In this document: positions 17,753 through 26,140 of the stretch, in pieces | How positions within the stretch are numbered: position 1 is the stretch's first letter | How the letters are laid out: each line of letters starts with the position of its first letter | Source: JAEZBP01 sp963832725 | GTDB lineage: Bacteria; Myxococcota_A; Polyangia; Polyangiales; Sandaracinaceae | DNA: 64,000 bases | Direction of reading: 5' to 3' | NCBI GenBank assembly: GCA_963832725.1 | Contig: CAWHVG010000003.1 | Location: 1,612,001-1,676,000, forward strand | The notes under the pieces: model-generated | Told to the model about the DNA's origin: nothing | The model's database searches: none | Seen by the model: the letters and a program-made list of their open reading frames with translations, nothing else | Program-made: the position numbers and the translations under genes

Positions 17753-17761
17753 TGCTACAGT
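17753..17761 (+). promoter_or_regulatory. extended -10 promoter TGC TACAGT
   Basis: TACAGT with an upstream TGn ends nine bases before the ATG at 17771. It would drive the operon from the hotdog gene through the YkgJ gene with almost no 5' leader. Confidence 0.45.
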
Positions 17762-17770
17762 CGCCGCCCG

Positions 17771-18118
17771 ATGAGCAGCGAGTTCGAGATCGCGCTCGGC
17801 GAGCCGAGCCACGAAGGCTCCGGCGAAACGTGCACGGTGTCAGTCCGCGTGCCGCCGGATCTGCGCTTCTTCGAAGGCCACTTCCCGGGGCATCCGATCG
17901 TGCCGGGCATCGCTCAGCTCGCGACGCTGGTGTACGAGCCGGCCATCGGGGTGTGGCCCGACCTGCCGGCGCCCCGAGCCGTGAAGCGGCTGAAGTTCCT
18001 GGAGGCCCTCGGCCCCGGCGACACGCTGGAGGTGCGGCTGGACCGGACTGGCGACAAGCTGAGGTTCGCGATCTACCGTGGCGAGACCCTCTGCAGTCGA
18101 GGGGTCCTCACGTTCTGA
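17771..18118 (+). CDS. FabZ/ApeI-like hotdog-fold dehydratase
   Basis: 115 residues, one hotdog domain. The signature LRFFEGHFPGHPIVPGIAQL matches the FabZ-type 3-hydroxyacyl-ACP dehydratase motif with the catalytic His in GHFP. FabZ itself is usually about 150 residues with an acidic catalytic residue on the central helix. Here that helix reads ATLVYEPAI, so Glu may serve, but the spacing is not certain. Similar short proteins (ApeI-like) occur in aryl-polyene and lipid clusters. It is first in an operon with the D-aminoacylase gene, 9 bp downstream. Confidence 0.78.
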   Translation: MSSEFEIALGEPSHEGSGETCTVSVRVPPDLRFFEGHFPGHPIVPGIAQLATLVYEPAIGVWPDLPAPRAVKRLKFLEALGPGDTLEVRLDRTGDKLRFAIYRGETLCSRGVLTF

Positions 18119-18127
18119 GCCCCGACC

Positions 18128-19759
18128 ATGCGCCTCCTCATCCGCGACGCCCGCATCCTCGACGGCACCGGCGCTCCCGCCCGCCGCGGTGACCTCACGA
18201 TCGAAGACGACACCATCGCCGCGCTGGACGACGCGGCCGCGCCGGACGAGGTGCTCGACGCGGGAGGGATGGTCGTCGCGCCGGGGTTCATCGACATGCA
18301 CTCGCACGGGGACTTCACGCTGCCCGGCGAGCCGGAAGCGCACGCGAAGATCCTCCAGGGCGTGACCACCGAGGTCGTCGGCAACTGCGGGCTCGGGCTG
18401 GCCCCGGCCAACGATCAGGTCGAGCGCTTCTACGAGCTGATCAGCCCGGTGATCTTCGGCGAGCGCGGCGGCGGCTGCTCGGCCGACCTCGACGCCTACC
18501 GCGCGCGGCTCCACGAGCGGCGGATCTCCGTCAACGCCGCTTGCCTCGTCCCCCACGGCAACGTGCGCTGCGCCGTCATGGGCATGGAGGAGCGCGAGGC
18601 GACCGACCTCGAGACCGAGCACATGCGCGAGCTGGTCCAGCGGGTGATGGATCAGGGCGCGTTCGGCCTCTCCACCGGGCTGGTCTACCCGCCCGGCGCG
18701 TTCGCGAGCACCGAGGAGATCATCGAGCTGGCGAAGGCGGTGCGACCTTTCGACGGCATCTACGCCAGCCACATGCGCGACGAGGGCGCGCGGGTGATGG
18801 AGAGCATCGACGAGGTGCTCCGCATCGGCCGCGAGGCGGGCGTCCGCGTCCAGATCTCGCATCACAAGGCGGCCGGGCGCTTCAACTGGGGGCGCACCAA
18901 GGCCACCCTGCGCAAGGTCGAGGAGGCGCGCCGCGACGGCGTCGACGTGCACAGCGACGTCTACCCGTACACGGCCGGCTCGACGGTGCTGAGCGCGATG
19001 TTCGTCCCGCTGTGGGCGTTCGAAGGGAGCGAGAATGCGCTCCTCGAGCGCCTGAAGGACCCCGCCACGCGAGCGCGGATCGTGAAAGAGAGCAAGGAGC
19101 GGCTCCTCGGCTTCGTGCGGCTACCCGGCGTGCTGGACCGCGTGTTCCCCAAGCGCGTGCTCCTGCCCTTCATCCTCTCCGAGCTGAGCAAGGTGGTGGT
19201 GATCAGCTCGGTCAAGCGACAGCATCACTACGAGGGCAAGTCGCTCGCCGAGATCGCGCGCTCGCGCGGCCAGGAGCTCTACGACGCGATGCTCGATCTC
19301 CTGGTCGAGGAGGAGACCGCGGTCGCGGCCATCGCCCACGTGATGCACGAGCGCGACGTGACCCGCGTCATCGCCCATCCGACCACGATGTTCGGCACCG
19401 ACGGCTTCCCGCAGCGCGAGGGCAAGCCCCACCCGCGCACCTTCGGTACCTATCCTCGCATCCTCGAGCACTACGTGCGCGAGCGCGGCGTGCTGACGCT
19501 GGAGCAGGCCGTGCACAAGATGACCGGCATGGTCGCCGCCAAGATCGGCCTGGCCGACCGCGGCATCATCCGGCCTGGCGCCAAAGCGGACCTGGTGATC
19601 TTCGATCCGGAGAACGTGCGCGACCGATCGAGCTTCGCCGATCCGCGACAGAGCCCGTCCGGCGTGGCGCACGTCTTCGTGAACGGCACCTGGACCGTGA
19701 AGAACGGCCAGCACACCGGCGCGCGCGCAGGCCGGGTGCTCTCGCGGCGAGCGGCGTGA
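18128..19759 (+). CDS. N-acyl-D-amino-acid deacylase (D-aminoacylase family)
   Basis: 543-residue amidohydrolase of the D-aminoacylase group. It cuts the acyl group from N-acyl-D-amino acids using zinc in a TIM barrel. Visible ligands: HxH in DMHSHGDF (about 58-60), the conserved Cys in GNCGLGLAP (about 90), His in YASHMRDEG and ISHHK, and the late Asp in MFGTDGFPQ. It ends with the usual small beta domain (GAKADLVIFDP). Start ATG 18128 gives the family N-terminus MRLLIRDARILDGTG. It sits between the hotdog gene and a coupled YkgJ gene. Those neighbours do not define its substrate. Confidence 0.92.
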   Translation: MRLLIRDARILDGTGAPARRGDLTIEDDTIAALDDAAAPDEVLDAGGMVVAPGFIDMHSHGDFTLPGEPEAHAKILQGVTTEVVGNCGLGLAPANDQVERFYELISPVIFGERGGGCSADLDAYRARLHERRISVNAACLVPHGNVRCAVMGMEEREATDLETEHMRELVQRVMDQGAFGLSTGLVYPPGAFASTEEIIELAKAVRPFDGIYASHMRDEGARVMESIDEVLRIGREAGVRVQISHHKAAGRFNWGRTKATLRKVEEARRDGVDVHSDVYPYTAGSTVLSAMFVPLWAFEGSENALLERLKDPATRARIVKESKERLLGFVRLPGVLDRVFPKRVLLPFILSELSKVVVISSVKRQHHYEGKSLAEIARSRGQELYDAMLDLLVEEETAVAAIAHVMHERDVTRVIAHPTTMFGTDGFPQREGKPHPRTFGTYPRILEHYVRERGVLTLEQAVHKMTGMVAAKIGLADRGIIRPGAKADLVIFDPENVRDRSSFADPRQSPSGVAHVFVNGTWTVKNGQHTGARAGRVLSRRAA

Positions 19760-21744
19760 CGCGGCTCTTGCTCGCGCCGGGAGCGGGCCGTGCGGAGGTC
19801 GACGCGCTCGGGCTGGCCGAGGGGTGGCGGCTGGTCGGCGTGCTCGGCCGGCGCGAGGGGCGCCCGCGCCAGGTCCTCTACGCGACCGGCGAGGGCGAGC
19901 TGATCACGTTGGTCGAGGACCATCGCGTCGACGCCCGCTACCTGGTGGTGCTCGGGCACGATCCGACGGCGCTGTCCGAGCGTGCGCGGCGGGCGCTCCC
20001 TTCACTGGACGCGGCAGAGGTGCTGGCGATGCGCGAACGCGATCCCGTACGAGCGCTCTGCTGGCTCGGCATCGTGGCGGGCCCGAGCGCTTCCGAGCCG
20101 ATCCTGTCGGCCATCCGCGCCGCGCTCGAGAGCGACAATCCGCGCCAGCGGGACGCCGCTCGCTTCGCCGCGGAGGCGAGCGGCTGGCCCGAGTTGGTCG
20201 CCCACGGCGGAAAGAGCGCAGGCGCGACACCCGGCGAGGGTGCGACGGGCGCTTCGGTTCGTGACGCGTCGCACGAGGACCCGCCCTCCGCCGGCGGAGC
20301 GAGCGACGGACCGGCGGCCCCCGGGGCGGACTTCCCACCGAGCGAACACCCTCCCCTGCCCGATCGACCCCGGCTCGCGCCGAGCGTAATGGCGAGGCTC
20401 CATCGAACCGAGACCGGCACGAAGGTGGTCCTCTTCGAGCATCGCTCGGACCTCGTCCTCGAGATCGACGAGCCCAGCTTCCGCGCCCTCGAGCTGGCCG
20501 ACGGAACGCGCGATCTGGACGGCCTCTGCCTGGCGCTGGCGCAGCGCGACCGCTACGCGGGCGAGGCCGACGTGGCCCAGCTCCTGCGGGAGCTGAACGC
20601 CGCCGGCGTGCTGGTGGACGGCATCGACGGGCCGCCTCCTTCCACGCCGGTGCGTCCGCCGCGAACCCACGCCGATCGACCGCTCGATGTGCTGCCCGGC
20701 TTCTCACTCGTCTGCGACGGGAGCGGGAGCTGCTGTCGTTTCTACGGGAGCGTCGCGTTCACCGCCGACGAGGCCCGAACGGCGCGCGGCTTCGCGAAGC
20801 ACATGCGCCTTCCGCTGGCCGAGGACGCGCTCTTCACACCGGTCCGCGGCGCCCGGATGGACGACGACGATCTGCGCGCGGTCGCGCAGGTCGACGGACG
20901 CTGCGTCTTCCTCGAGTCGGACGCGCTCTGCGGCCTGCATCGGCGCGGCGGACCGGAAGCCAAGCCCTTCCCGTGCCGCCTCTACCCGGCGATGCTGATG
21001 GACGACGGCACCTCCGTCCGCGTCTCCCTCGGCCCCGAGTGCGCCTGCATCTTCGCCAGCGAGGGCCGCGAGGACGGCGCGCCGCTGGTGCCGGCCGGCG
21101 CGCGCACGCTCGGTGACCTCGGCCCCGAGATCATGGTGATGCACGTGCCCGACCCGGTGCCGCTGACGCCGCTTCGGACGGCACCGCGCGCGGCGCTCGC
21201 GGCGTGGTCGAAGGCGCTGGTGGACGCGCTGCCCGGATCCGACGTCGACGCGGTCGCGCTGGCCTGGGCGCTGGCCGAACGGATGGCCGAGGAGGGTCTC
21301 TCCGGACCGACGCACGTGCTCGCCGCTCGGGCCCCGGAGGTTAGCGCCGTGACGCCGTGGCTGGACGCTCTCGCCGCCCGTGCCCACGCCGCCGCGACGC
21401 TGAACGCGGCCTGGCGCGGATCCTCCGACCTCAGCCGCCGCGTGGCCCGCTGGCTGGCGGACGCCCTCCGTGACGCCGACCCAGCGGCGCTCCTGCGCGA
21501 CGCCCCCGACCCGCGCGCCGAGCGCTTCTACCTGCGCGCGCTCGCCCACGGCCACCGCCTCGCCATCGAGGGCCGAACCCTCCGCCACGGCCTGCGCGAC
21601 CGCGCCGCGCGCATCCTGGCCGCGCGCGCCATGGCCCGCTCCAAGGCCCCCGCCGACACGAGCGCAGGCTACCCAATCGCCCTTCTCGAGGCGGCCATGC
21701 GGAACCTCGGCCTCGCCGGCTACGCCGACGCGCTGAGGGACTGA
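19756..21744 (+). CDS. PqqD-like plus YkgJ-type Cys-cluster protein
   Basis: 662 residues from a GTG that overlaps the upstream stop (GTGA). Residues about 1-150 look like a helical sensor region of no known family, followed by a low-complexity Pro/Gly linker. At about 215-285 is a PqqD-like winged-helix domain (VVLFEHRSDLVLEIDEPSFRALEL...LNAAGVLVDG). At about 310-430 is a YkgJ (zinc/iron-chelating) Cys cluster: GSCCRFYG, GRCVFLESDALCGLH, PFPCRLYP and PECACIF. YkgJ and PqqD domains also appear in peptide-modification systems, yet no radical SAM or precursor is in this operon. Biochemical role unknown. Confidence 0.78.
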   Translation: MTRLLLAPGAGRAEVDALGLAEGWRLVGVLGRREGRPRQVLYATGEGELITLVEDHRVDARYLVVLGHDPTALSERARRALPSLDAAEVLAMRERDPVRALCWLGIVAGPSASEPILSAIRAALESDNPRQRDAARFAAEASGWPELVAHGGKSAGATPGEGATGASVRDASHEDPPSAGGASDGPAAPGADFPPSEHPPLPDRPRLAPSVMARLHRTETGTKVVLFEHRSDLVLEIDEPSFRALELADGTRDLDGLCLALAQRDRYAGEADVAQLLRELNAAGVLVDGIDGPPPSTPVRPPRTHADRPLDVLPGFSLVCDGSGSCCRFYGSVAFTADEARTARGFAKHMRLPLAEDALFTPVRGARMDDDDLRAVAQVDGRCVFLESDALCGLHRRGGPEAKPFPCRLYPAMLMDDGTSVRVSLGPECACIFASEGREDGAPLVPAGARTLGDLGPEIMVMHVPDPVPLTPLRTAPRAALAAWSKALVDALPGSDVDAVALAWALAERMAEEGLSGPTHVLAARAPEVSAVTPWLDALAARAHAAATLNAAWRGSSDLSRRVARWLADALRDADPAALLRDAPDPRAERFYLRALAHGHRLAIEGRTLRHGLRDRAARILAARAMARSKAPADTSAGYPIALLEAAMRNLGLAGYADALRD

Positions 21745-21885
21745 GAGTCGTCGCTACATCGCCCGTCACCCCAGCACGCGGCGGTCGGACCGTATCGCAA
21801 CTCGGGCAGCGCATCCCCGGCCGCCCTCCATGAGCGAGCGGGCCGAGCCTCGCGCGGCTCCGACGGCGCATCTCCCGGGGCGCGC

Positions 21886-21891
21886 TATCCT
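21886..21891 (+). promoter_or_regulatory. candidate -10 TATCCT, leaderless start of pcp
   Basis: TATCCT ends five bases before the ATG at 21897; a second in-frame ATG is at 21903. There is no Shine-Dalgarno. Confidence 0.4.
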
Positions 21892-21896
21892 GGCGC

Positions 21897-22541
21897 ATGG
21901 CGATGGAGACGGTGCTCGTGACGGGCTTCGAGCCCTTCGGCGGCCACGCGCGAAATCCCTCGGAGCTCGCCGCGCAGGCCCTCGACGGACGCGCTCTGAG
22001 CGGCGCACGCGTCGTCGGCGCCGTGCTGCCCTGCGCGTTCGGCCGCGCGCGGTCCGCCCTCGCCGAGGCACTGGACCGCGCTCGCCCCTCGCTGGTCGTC
22101 GCGGTCGGACAGGCCGGTGGCCGCGCCACCTTCGCCCTCGAGCGCGTCGCCATCAACGTCGACGACGCCCGCATCTCGGACAACGCCGGCGCGCAACCGG
22201 TCGACCTCCCCATCGAGCCCGAGGGCCCCGTCGCCTACTGGTCGACCTTGCCCATCAAAGCGATCGTCGCCGCGCTCCGCGCCCGCGCGCTGCCAGCCGA
22301 GGTCTCGCAGACGGCCGGCACCTTCGTGTGCAACCACGTCTTCTACGCGTTGATGCACGAGCTGGTCGGCCGTCCCGGCGTACGCGGCGGGTTCGTGCAC
22401 GTGCCGCAGCTGCCCGAGGAAGCCGAGGACGCAGCGACCTGCATGCCGCTCGAGCGCATCGTGGAGGGCCTCGAGATCGTCATCACGACCGCGCTCGGGA
22501 CCCGCCGGGACCTCCGCGAGGAAGGCGGAGCGCTCCATTGA
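21897..22541 (+). CDS. pcp: pyroglutamyl-peptidase I
   Basis: Removes N-terminal pyroglutamate from peptides in the cytoplasm (peptidase family C15). 214 residues, the usual length. The catalytic triad is visible: Glu in RATFALERVAINVDD (about 80), Cys in AGTFVCNHVFYALMH (about 144) and His in GGFVHVPQLPEE (about 167). The N-terminus VLVTGFEPFGGHARNPSE is diagnostic. It starts at ATG 21897 or 21903. The C-terminus is slightly shorter than in E. coli-type enzymes but includes the last helix. Confidence 0.95.
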   Translation: MAMETVLVTGFEPFGGHARNPSELAAQALDGRALSGARVVGAVLPCAFGRARSALAEALDRARPSLVVAVGQAGGRATFALERVAINVDDARISDNAGAQPVDLPIEPEGPVAYWSTLPIKAIVAALRARALPAEVSQTAGTFVCNHVFYALMHELVGRPGVRGGFVHVPQLPEEAEDAATCMPLERIVEGLEIVITTALGTRRDLREEGGALH

Positions 22542-22668
22542 GCACCGTGAACGACCGAGGGGAGCATCCGTGACCCAGCCTGCGACGTCTTGTGCCAGAG
22601 CGGGGACGCGTCCCGCCGTATCTCGCCGCGCGCCCCGTTGGCACGCGCGCTGCTGCTCGCGCGGGGCC

Positions 22669-24237
22669 ATGTCGCGCACCTCGCTCGCGCTCGCGCTCCT
22701 CCTCGCCGGCTGCTCCTGTGAGCGCCCGCCGCCGACCACGTGCCAGAGGGACTCCGACTGCGACGACGGCCTCTTCTGCAGCGGTCCCCCCTTCTGCTCG
22801 CACGGCTACGGCGGGAACATGTGCAGGCACACTTCACCCTGCGCGCCAGGCGAGCGCTGCGACGAGGCTTCGCGGAGCTGCCTCCCCGCGCTCGACGGAT
22901 CCGTGAGCTGCGAGGACCGCGCGCCGGGCACCGCCTGCGCGAGCCCCGGGGCCTGCGGCGACGCGGTCTGCCAACAGGAGCTGCTCCCCGTCTCGTTACC
23001 GACCCTCCGGCCCGACGGCATCCGCGGGCGCCCCCTGTCCTCCGTCGCGCTCCCGGGCGGCTTCTGCGCCGACGGCTGCGACGCGTCCCGGCTCAACGAT
23101 CCGTGCGGACCATGCGCCGCCTGCAACAACAGCGCGCTCGCGGGGGCGGTGCGCGTGCCGCTCGCGGTCTACTCGACGGAATACGGCTCGGCCGGGAACA
23201 CCGGCATCTGCCGACCGCACTGCACGCCATCACGGACCGACACCGGCTGCCCTCGGCCCGGCTACACCTGCGACCTCGAGACCCTGACCTGCATGGAGGC
23301 CTGCACCGACGACACGCAGTGCCAGATGACCCTCCAGGACGTGACGGGCGACGGAAACCCGGACTTCGTCGATCTGGGCGCGAGCTACCCGGGCTACTGC
23401 GACAGCGTCACCGGCCGCTGCCGGCTCCACGGCACGCCGGGCGCGCGACCGGGCGACCCTTGCACCCAGGACGCGCAGTGCCCCGACGATGGCCTCTGTG
23501 TGCGCGCGGCGGGCGCCGACAGCGGGGTCTGCACGCGGCTCGGGTGCACGGCGCCGGGCTTCGAGTGCGGCAGCGGGGAGAGCTGCGATCAGCGGAACCT
23601 CGGCGCCGGCCAGAGCGGGTGCCTCGCCGGCTGCCAGGTCGGGGCGGAGGACGGAACGCCGGCCATGCTCGGCACCGGGGGAGGCAACCCGCAGTGCGAT
23701 CCGAGCCAAGCCTGCGTGTGGAATGGCTCCTCCATGCCCGGCGACGCCGTCACGGGCAGCTGCGTGCCCGGTCAGTACAACGCCGTCCGTACGCCCAACA
23801 TCGGCGCGCCCTGCACCGCCTCGTCCGACTGCTACTCACCCTTCGGCTACGGCGTCTGCCTCTTCACCGAGACGGGACGCGGGATGTGCACCGTGCAGAG
23901 CTGCGCCACCTTCCTCGACGGCGCGGGCAACCAGGTCGACGGCCTCTTGCCCGGCGTCACCATCGGCTCTCCCATCTGCGACAGCACGGGCGGCGAAGTG
24001 TGCGTCAATCTCGGCGGGCGCCGCGGCAGCCCCGAGACCTACTGCCTGAAGCAGTGCGAGGCGCCCAGCGACTGCGCGCCCGGACGCGCCTGCGCCGAGG
24101 TGGCGGCCGGCAGCACGTTCTGCTGGCCCTATTGCTACGGCGACGGCGACTGCCACGCCGGCGCGCGCTGCCTGACCCAGGCGGGCGACCCCTGCATGCC
24201 CGGCACCTCCAGCGGCTGCCTCTGCTCCGACGGCTGA
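22669..24237 (+). CDS. large Cys-rich lipoprotein
   Basis: 522 residues. The signal peptide SLALALLLAGCSC gives a lipidated Cys at about 15. The rest contains more than 50 cysteines in short repeats of the form C-x-x-x-S/D-D-C-x-x-G/D-x-x-C (for example QRDSDCDDGLFCSG, APSDCAPGRAC, YGDGDCHAGARC), the DUF7107-like pattern common in myxobacterial surface proteins. An ATG at 22570 would place 33 unrelated residues ahead of the signal, so 22669 is chosen. It is probably disulfide-rich and on the cell surface. Function unknown; it faces a VWA lipoprotein gene convergently. Confidence 0.8.
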   Translation: MSRTSLALALLLAGCSCERPPPTTCQRDSDCDDGLFCSGPPFCSHGYGGNMCRHTSPCAPGERCDEASRSCLPALDGSVSCEDRAPGTACASPGACGDAVCQQELLPVSLPTLRPDGIRGRPLSSVALPGGFCADGCDASRLNDPCGPCAACNNSALAGAVRVPLAVYSTEYGSAGNTGICRPHCTPSRTDTGCPRPGYTCDLETLTCMEACTDDTQCQMTLQDVTGDGNPDFVDLGASYPGYCDSVTGRCRLHGTPGARPGDPCTQDAQCPDDGLCVRAAGADSGVCTRLGCTAPGFECGSGESCDQRNLGAGQSGCLAGCQVGAEDGTPAMLGTGGGNPQCDPSQACVWNGSSMPGDAVTGSCVPGQYNAVRTPNIGAPCTASSDCYSPFGYGVCLFTETGRGMCTVQSCATFLDGAGNQVDGLLPGVTIGSPICDSTGGEVCVNLGGRRGSPETYCLKQCEAPSDCAPGRACAEVAAGSTFCWPYCYGDGDCHAGARCLTQAGDPCMPGTSSGCLCSDG

Positions 24238-24329
24238 GCCCACCTGGGTCGAAGCTCGCGGTCGGGAAGGCCGCTCCATCGACGACCTGAAGGCCATCGC
24301 GCTGCCCGCCAACGCGACGTCTGATAGCG

Positions 24330-24428
24330 GCCCGTTGAAGTGCCTCGCTCCTCGTCTTTCGGGCAGGACGGGCCCGCCACGTCGCCCGTCGCGCTCCGAA
24401 TTGCTTCGGGCTCGATACTTCAACGGGC
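24330..24428. repeat. 12-bp inverted repeat spanning the convergent gap
   Basis: GCCCGTTGAAGT (24330-24341) and its exact complement (24417-24428) enclose 75 bases between the converging lipoprotein genes. The arms are AT-richer than the surroundings. It may be a bidirectional terminator or a miniature element. No U-tract follows. Confidence 0.6.
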
Positions 24429-24453
24429 TGATAAGCGAGCGGCGCAGGCCGGC

Positions 24454-25536
24454 TCAGCGATCGCTGCACATCACGCTGGCGGTCACCGTCGCCCCGCCCG
24501 CGAGCGCGTCGCAACTCGAGCCGAAGAGCGTGAACACCCCTCGCGTCGGGTCGGTGAGGTCCCAGCCGTCCATGTGCATGGGATCGCGGGGGATGGAGCG
24601 TCCGTCCACCTGCAGGTCGACGCTGGCGCCGACCGGCGGAGGCACGTCGGCGGTGAGCACGCAGCGCGAGATGAGGTCCGCGATGTCGCCGAACGCCGTC
24701 TCCAGATCGGCGGGCGAGCGCGCGTCGTAGAAGCGACGGCTCGCCGTCGGCGGCCGCGGCCAGCCGCCCGCGATGGCCACCTGGTCCAGGAAGTCCGAGA
24801 GATCCGGCCGCGTCGGATCGTCGATGCCGACCACCACCACCGGCACGCCCTGGTCCCGATAGGCCATGCGCACCACGTCGAGGGTGCGAGTCGAGTCGAG
24901 GCAGGCCTGCGGCCCGTAAGGCGGCGGCTGCAGGCACTGGCGCCGCGGGCCCGTGCAGACGCACATGTCGGGCGGCACGCCGGTGTCGTCGTTGCAGTTG
25001 GGCGCGCCGTCGGTCGCCACGACGACGATGCGCGGGTTGTCCGATGCGGGGAGCGCCTCGATGGCCAGCCGGAGCGCCTCCGCCGTGGGCGTGCCGCCCT
25101 CCGGCACGTAGCGGTCGAAGAGCGCGAGCACGTTCGAGACCGCGCCCACGTGCGGCGTGACCCCGAGACCCGGTCCCACCCCGCAGCTCGCGTCGTCCGG
25201 GAAGAGCTTGGCGCCGACGGCGATCTGCCGGTCGTAGGGAGGGAGCACCCTGGCGAGCGTGTCGTGGACGATCTGCCAGCGGGTCGGCAATCCGCTGCCG
25301 CCCGGGAGCCCGTTCCAGGTGAAGCCCATCGAGCCCGAGCGGTCGATGACGAGCACCGTCTCGACCTCGTGGCGGGTGAGCTGGATCGGCATGTCCGGGC
25401 ACGGCGCGTCCGGCGGCACCGACGCGTCCATCGCCATCGACGCGTCGGGGATCAAGAGCCCCGTCTTCGCGCCACAGCCGGCGGTGCACAGGGCAACCGC
25501 CAGCGGCAACCATCTCCTCGTGAATTGGGTCCGCAT
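24454..25536 (-). CDS. von Willebrand factor A domain lipoprotein
   Basis: 360 residues. Lipoprotein signal LAVALCTAGCGAKTG (Cys about 21). A VWA domain (about 58-270) carries the metal-ion-dependent adhesion motif DRSGS in VLVIDRSGSMGFTW, with the later GTPT and VATDGAP segments, so divalent-metal binding should be intact. An insert of several Cys (CNDDTGVPPDMCVCTG) lies between strands. The C-terminal 80 residues form a beta domain. This type is frequent in Polyangiales outer-surface proteins. Partner unknown. Confidence 0.85.
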   Translation of the reverse strand: MRTQFTRRWLPLAVALCTAGCGAKTGLLIPDASMAMDASVPPDAPCPDMPIQLTRHEVETVLVIDRSGSMGFTWNGLPGGSGLPTRWQIVHDTLARVLPPYDRQIAVGAKLFPDDASCGVGPGLGVTPHVGAVSNVLALFDRYVPEGGTPTAEALRLAIEALPASDNPRIVVVATDGAPNCNDDTGVPPDMCVCTGPRRQCLQPPPYGPQACLDSTRTLDVVRMAYRDQGVPVVVVGIDDPTRPDLSDFLDQVAIAGGWPRPPTASRRFYDARSPADLETAFGDIADLISRCVLTADVPPPVGASVDLQVDGRSIPRDPMHMDGWDLTDPTRGVFTLFGSSCDALAGGATVTASVMCSDR

Positions 25537-25553
25537 CGGGGGCTCGCCGAAGC

Positions 25554-25559
25554 AAGATA
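25554..25559 (-). promoter_or_regulatory. candidate -10 TATCTT of the VWA lipoprotein gene
   Basis: TATCTT on the minus strand, 17 bases upstream of the ATG at 25536. Confidence 0.35.
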
Positions 25560-25927
25560 CGCGCTCGGACCCGCCGCCGTCGAATCCCGGCGCGAAGGTG
25601 TGCCGGAATGCTCCATTGCGCCGGGAGTTCACGACGCCGATGTCCGCGCCGGCCCGCGGTGTCCCCACGGCTCGCTCCGAGCCGGAGACGAAGCGCCGCT
25701 CCCGTCGGCGCTCGTGAAGCGAGAACGCCCACATTCGGTGGGAGGATCGGCCCAATGGCCGCCGAGCGCGGCTGCGAGCCGCTGCCCCCAACACTCCGGT
25801 GTCGAGGGCGATTCGAACGCCGACCCGAGGAGATTGAGGCATGGCGCCACGTGCGCGTCGCGAGAGCGAGGAGGCTCGCGCCCGAGTTCGGCGTCGTACG
25901 CCGACCAGACGGCGTTGGGATCCCCGC

Positions 25928-25951
25928 CCTCGCACAGCTAGCTGTGCGAGG
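25928..25951. repeat. 24-bp perfect palindrome
   Basis: CCTCGCACAGCT followed directly by AGCTGTGCGAGG. It could be a dimeric operator or, as RNA, a tight hairpin. It abuts the dispersed 155-bp element at 25943. Confidence 0.85.
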
Positions 25952-26097
25952 CGAGAGTCGTGATGCGCATCGCGGAGCGCGATGGGGTCCAGCTGTGGCT
26001 CGGGCCGACGAGGCGATGCCGAGTATCGTCGAGGACGCACGGGTCGCAGCCGGGCCCCGTCCCGCCCACGAGGTGGGTTACGACTCCCGCCGAGCAC
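25943..26097 (+). repeat. dispersed 155-bp element, copy 1
   Basis: Matches the reverse complement of 57724-57878 along its length. The best-conserved core, at about 25973-26033, reads GCGGAGCGCGATGGGG, then CAGCTGTGGCTCGG and CGATGCCGAGTATCG. Differences fall in all three codon positions in any frame, so it is probably a non-coding element. The end of a related copy may lie at 62598-62650. Confidence 0.65.
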
Positions 26098-26140
26098 CCC
26101 TAGTTGTGAGCCCGCGCGGCTCCGGCTACGCCTCGCTCCC

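Larger units (their letters stand above)
25537..26140. other. 604-bp gene-free region before relA
   Basis: Contains a candidate promoter for the VWA gene, a 24-bp perfect palindrome, and one copy of a dispersed 155-bp element, each listed separately. No open frame here has protein-like features. Confidence 0.5.

Noticed and set aside
17469..18192. Continuation of the phosphatase frame to 18192
   Set aside because: It would overlap two other supported genes and has no homology; the alternative frame ends at 17468.
18541..19755. 1067-codon open frame starting inside the aminoacylase gene
   Set aside because: Only its last 662 codons are protein-like; the first part is a shadow of the aminoacylase. 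The real start is GTG 19756.
25982..26140. N-terminal extension of RelA from 25982
   Set aside because: Encoded by the dispersed non-coding element; family alignment starts after ATG 26141.
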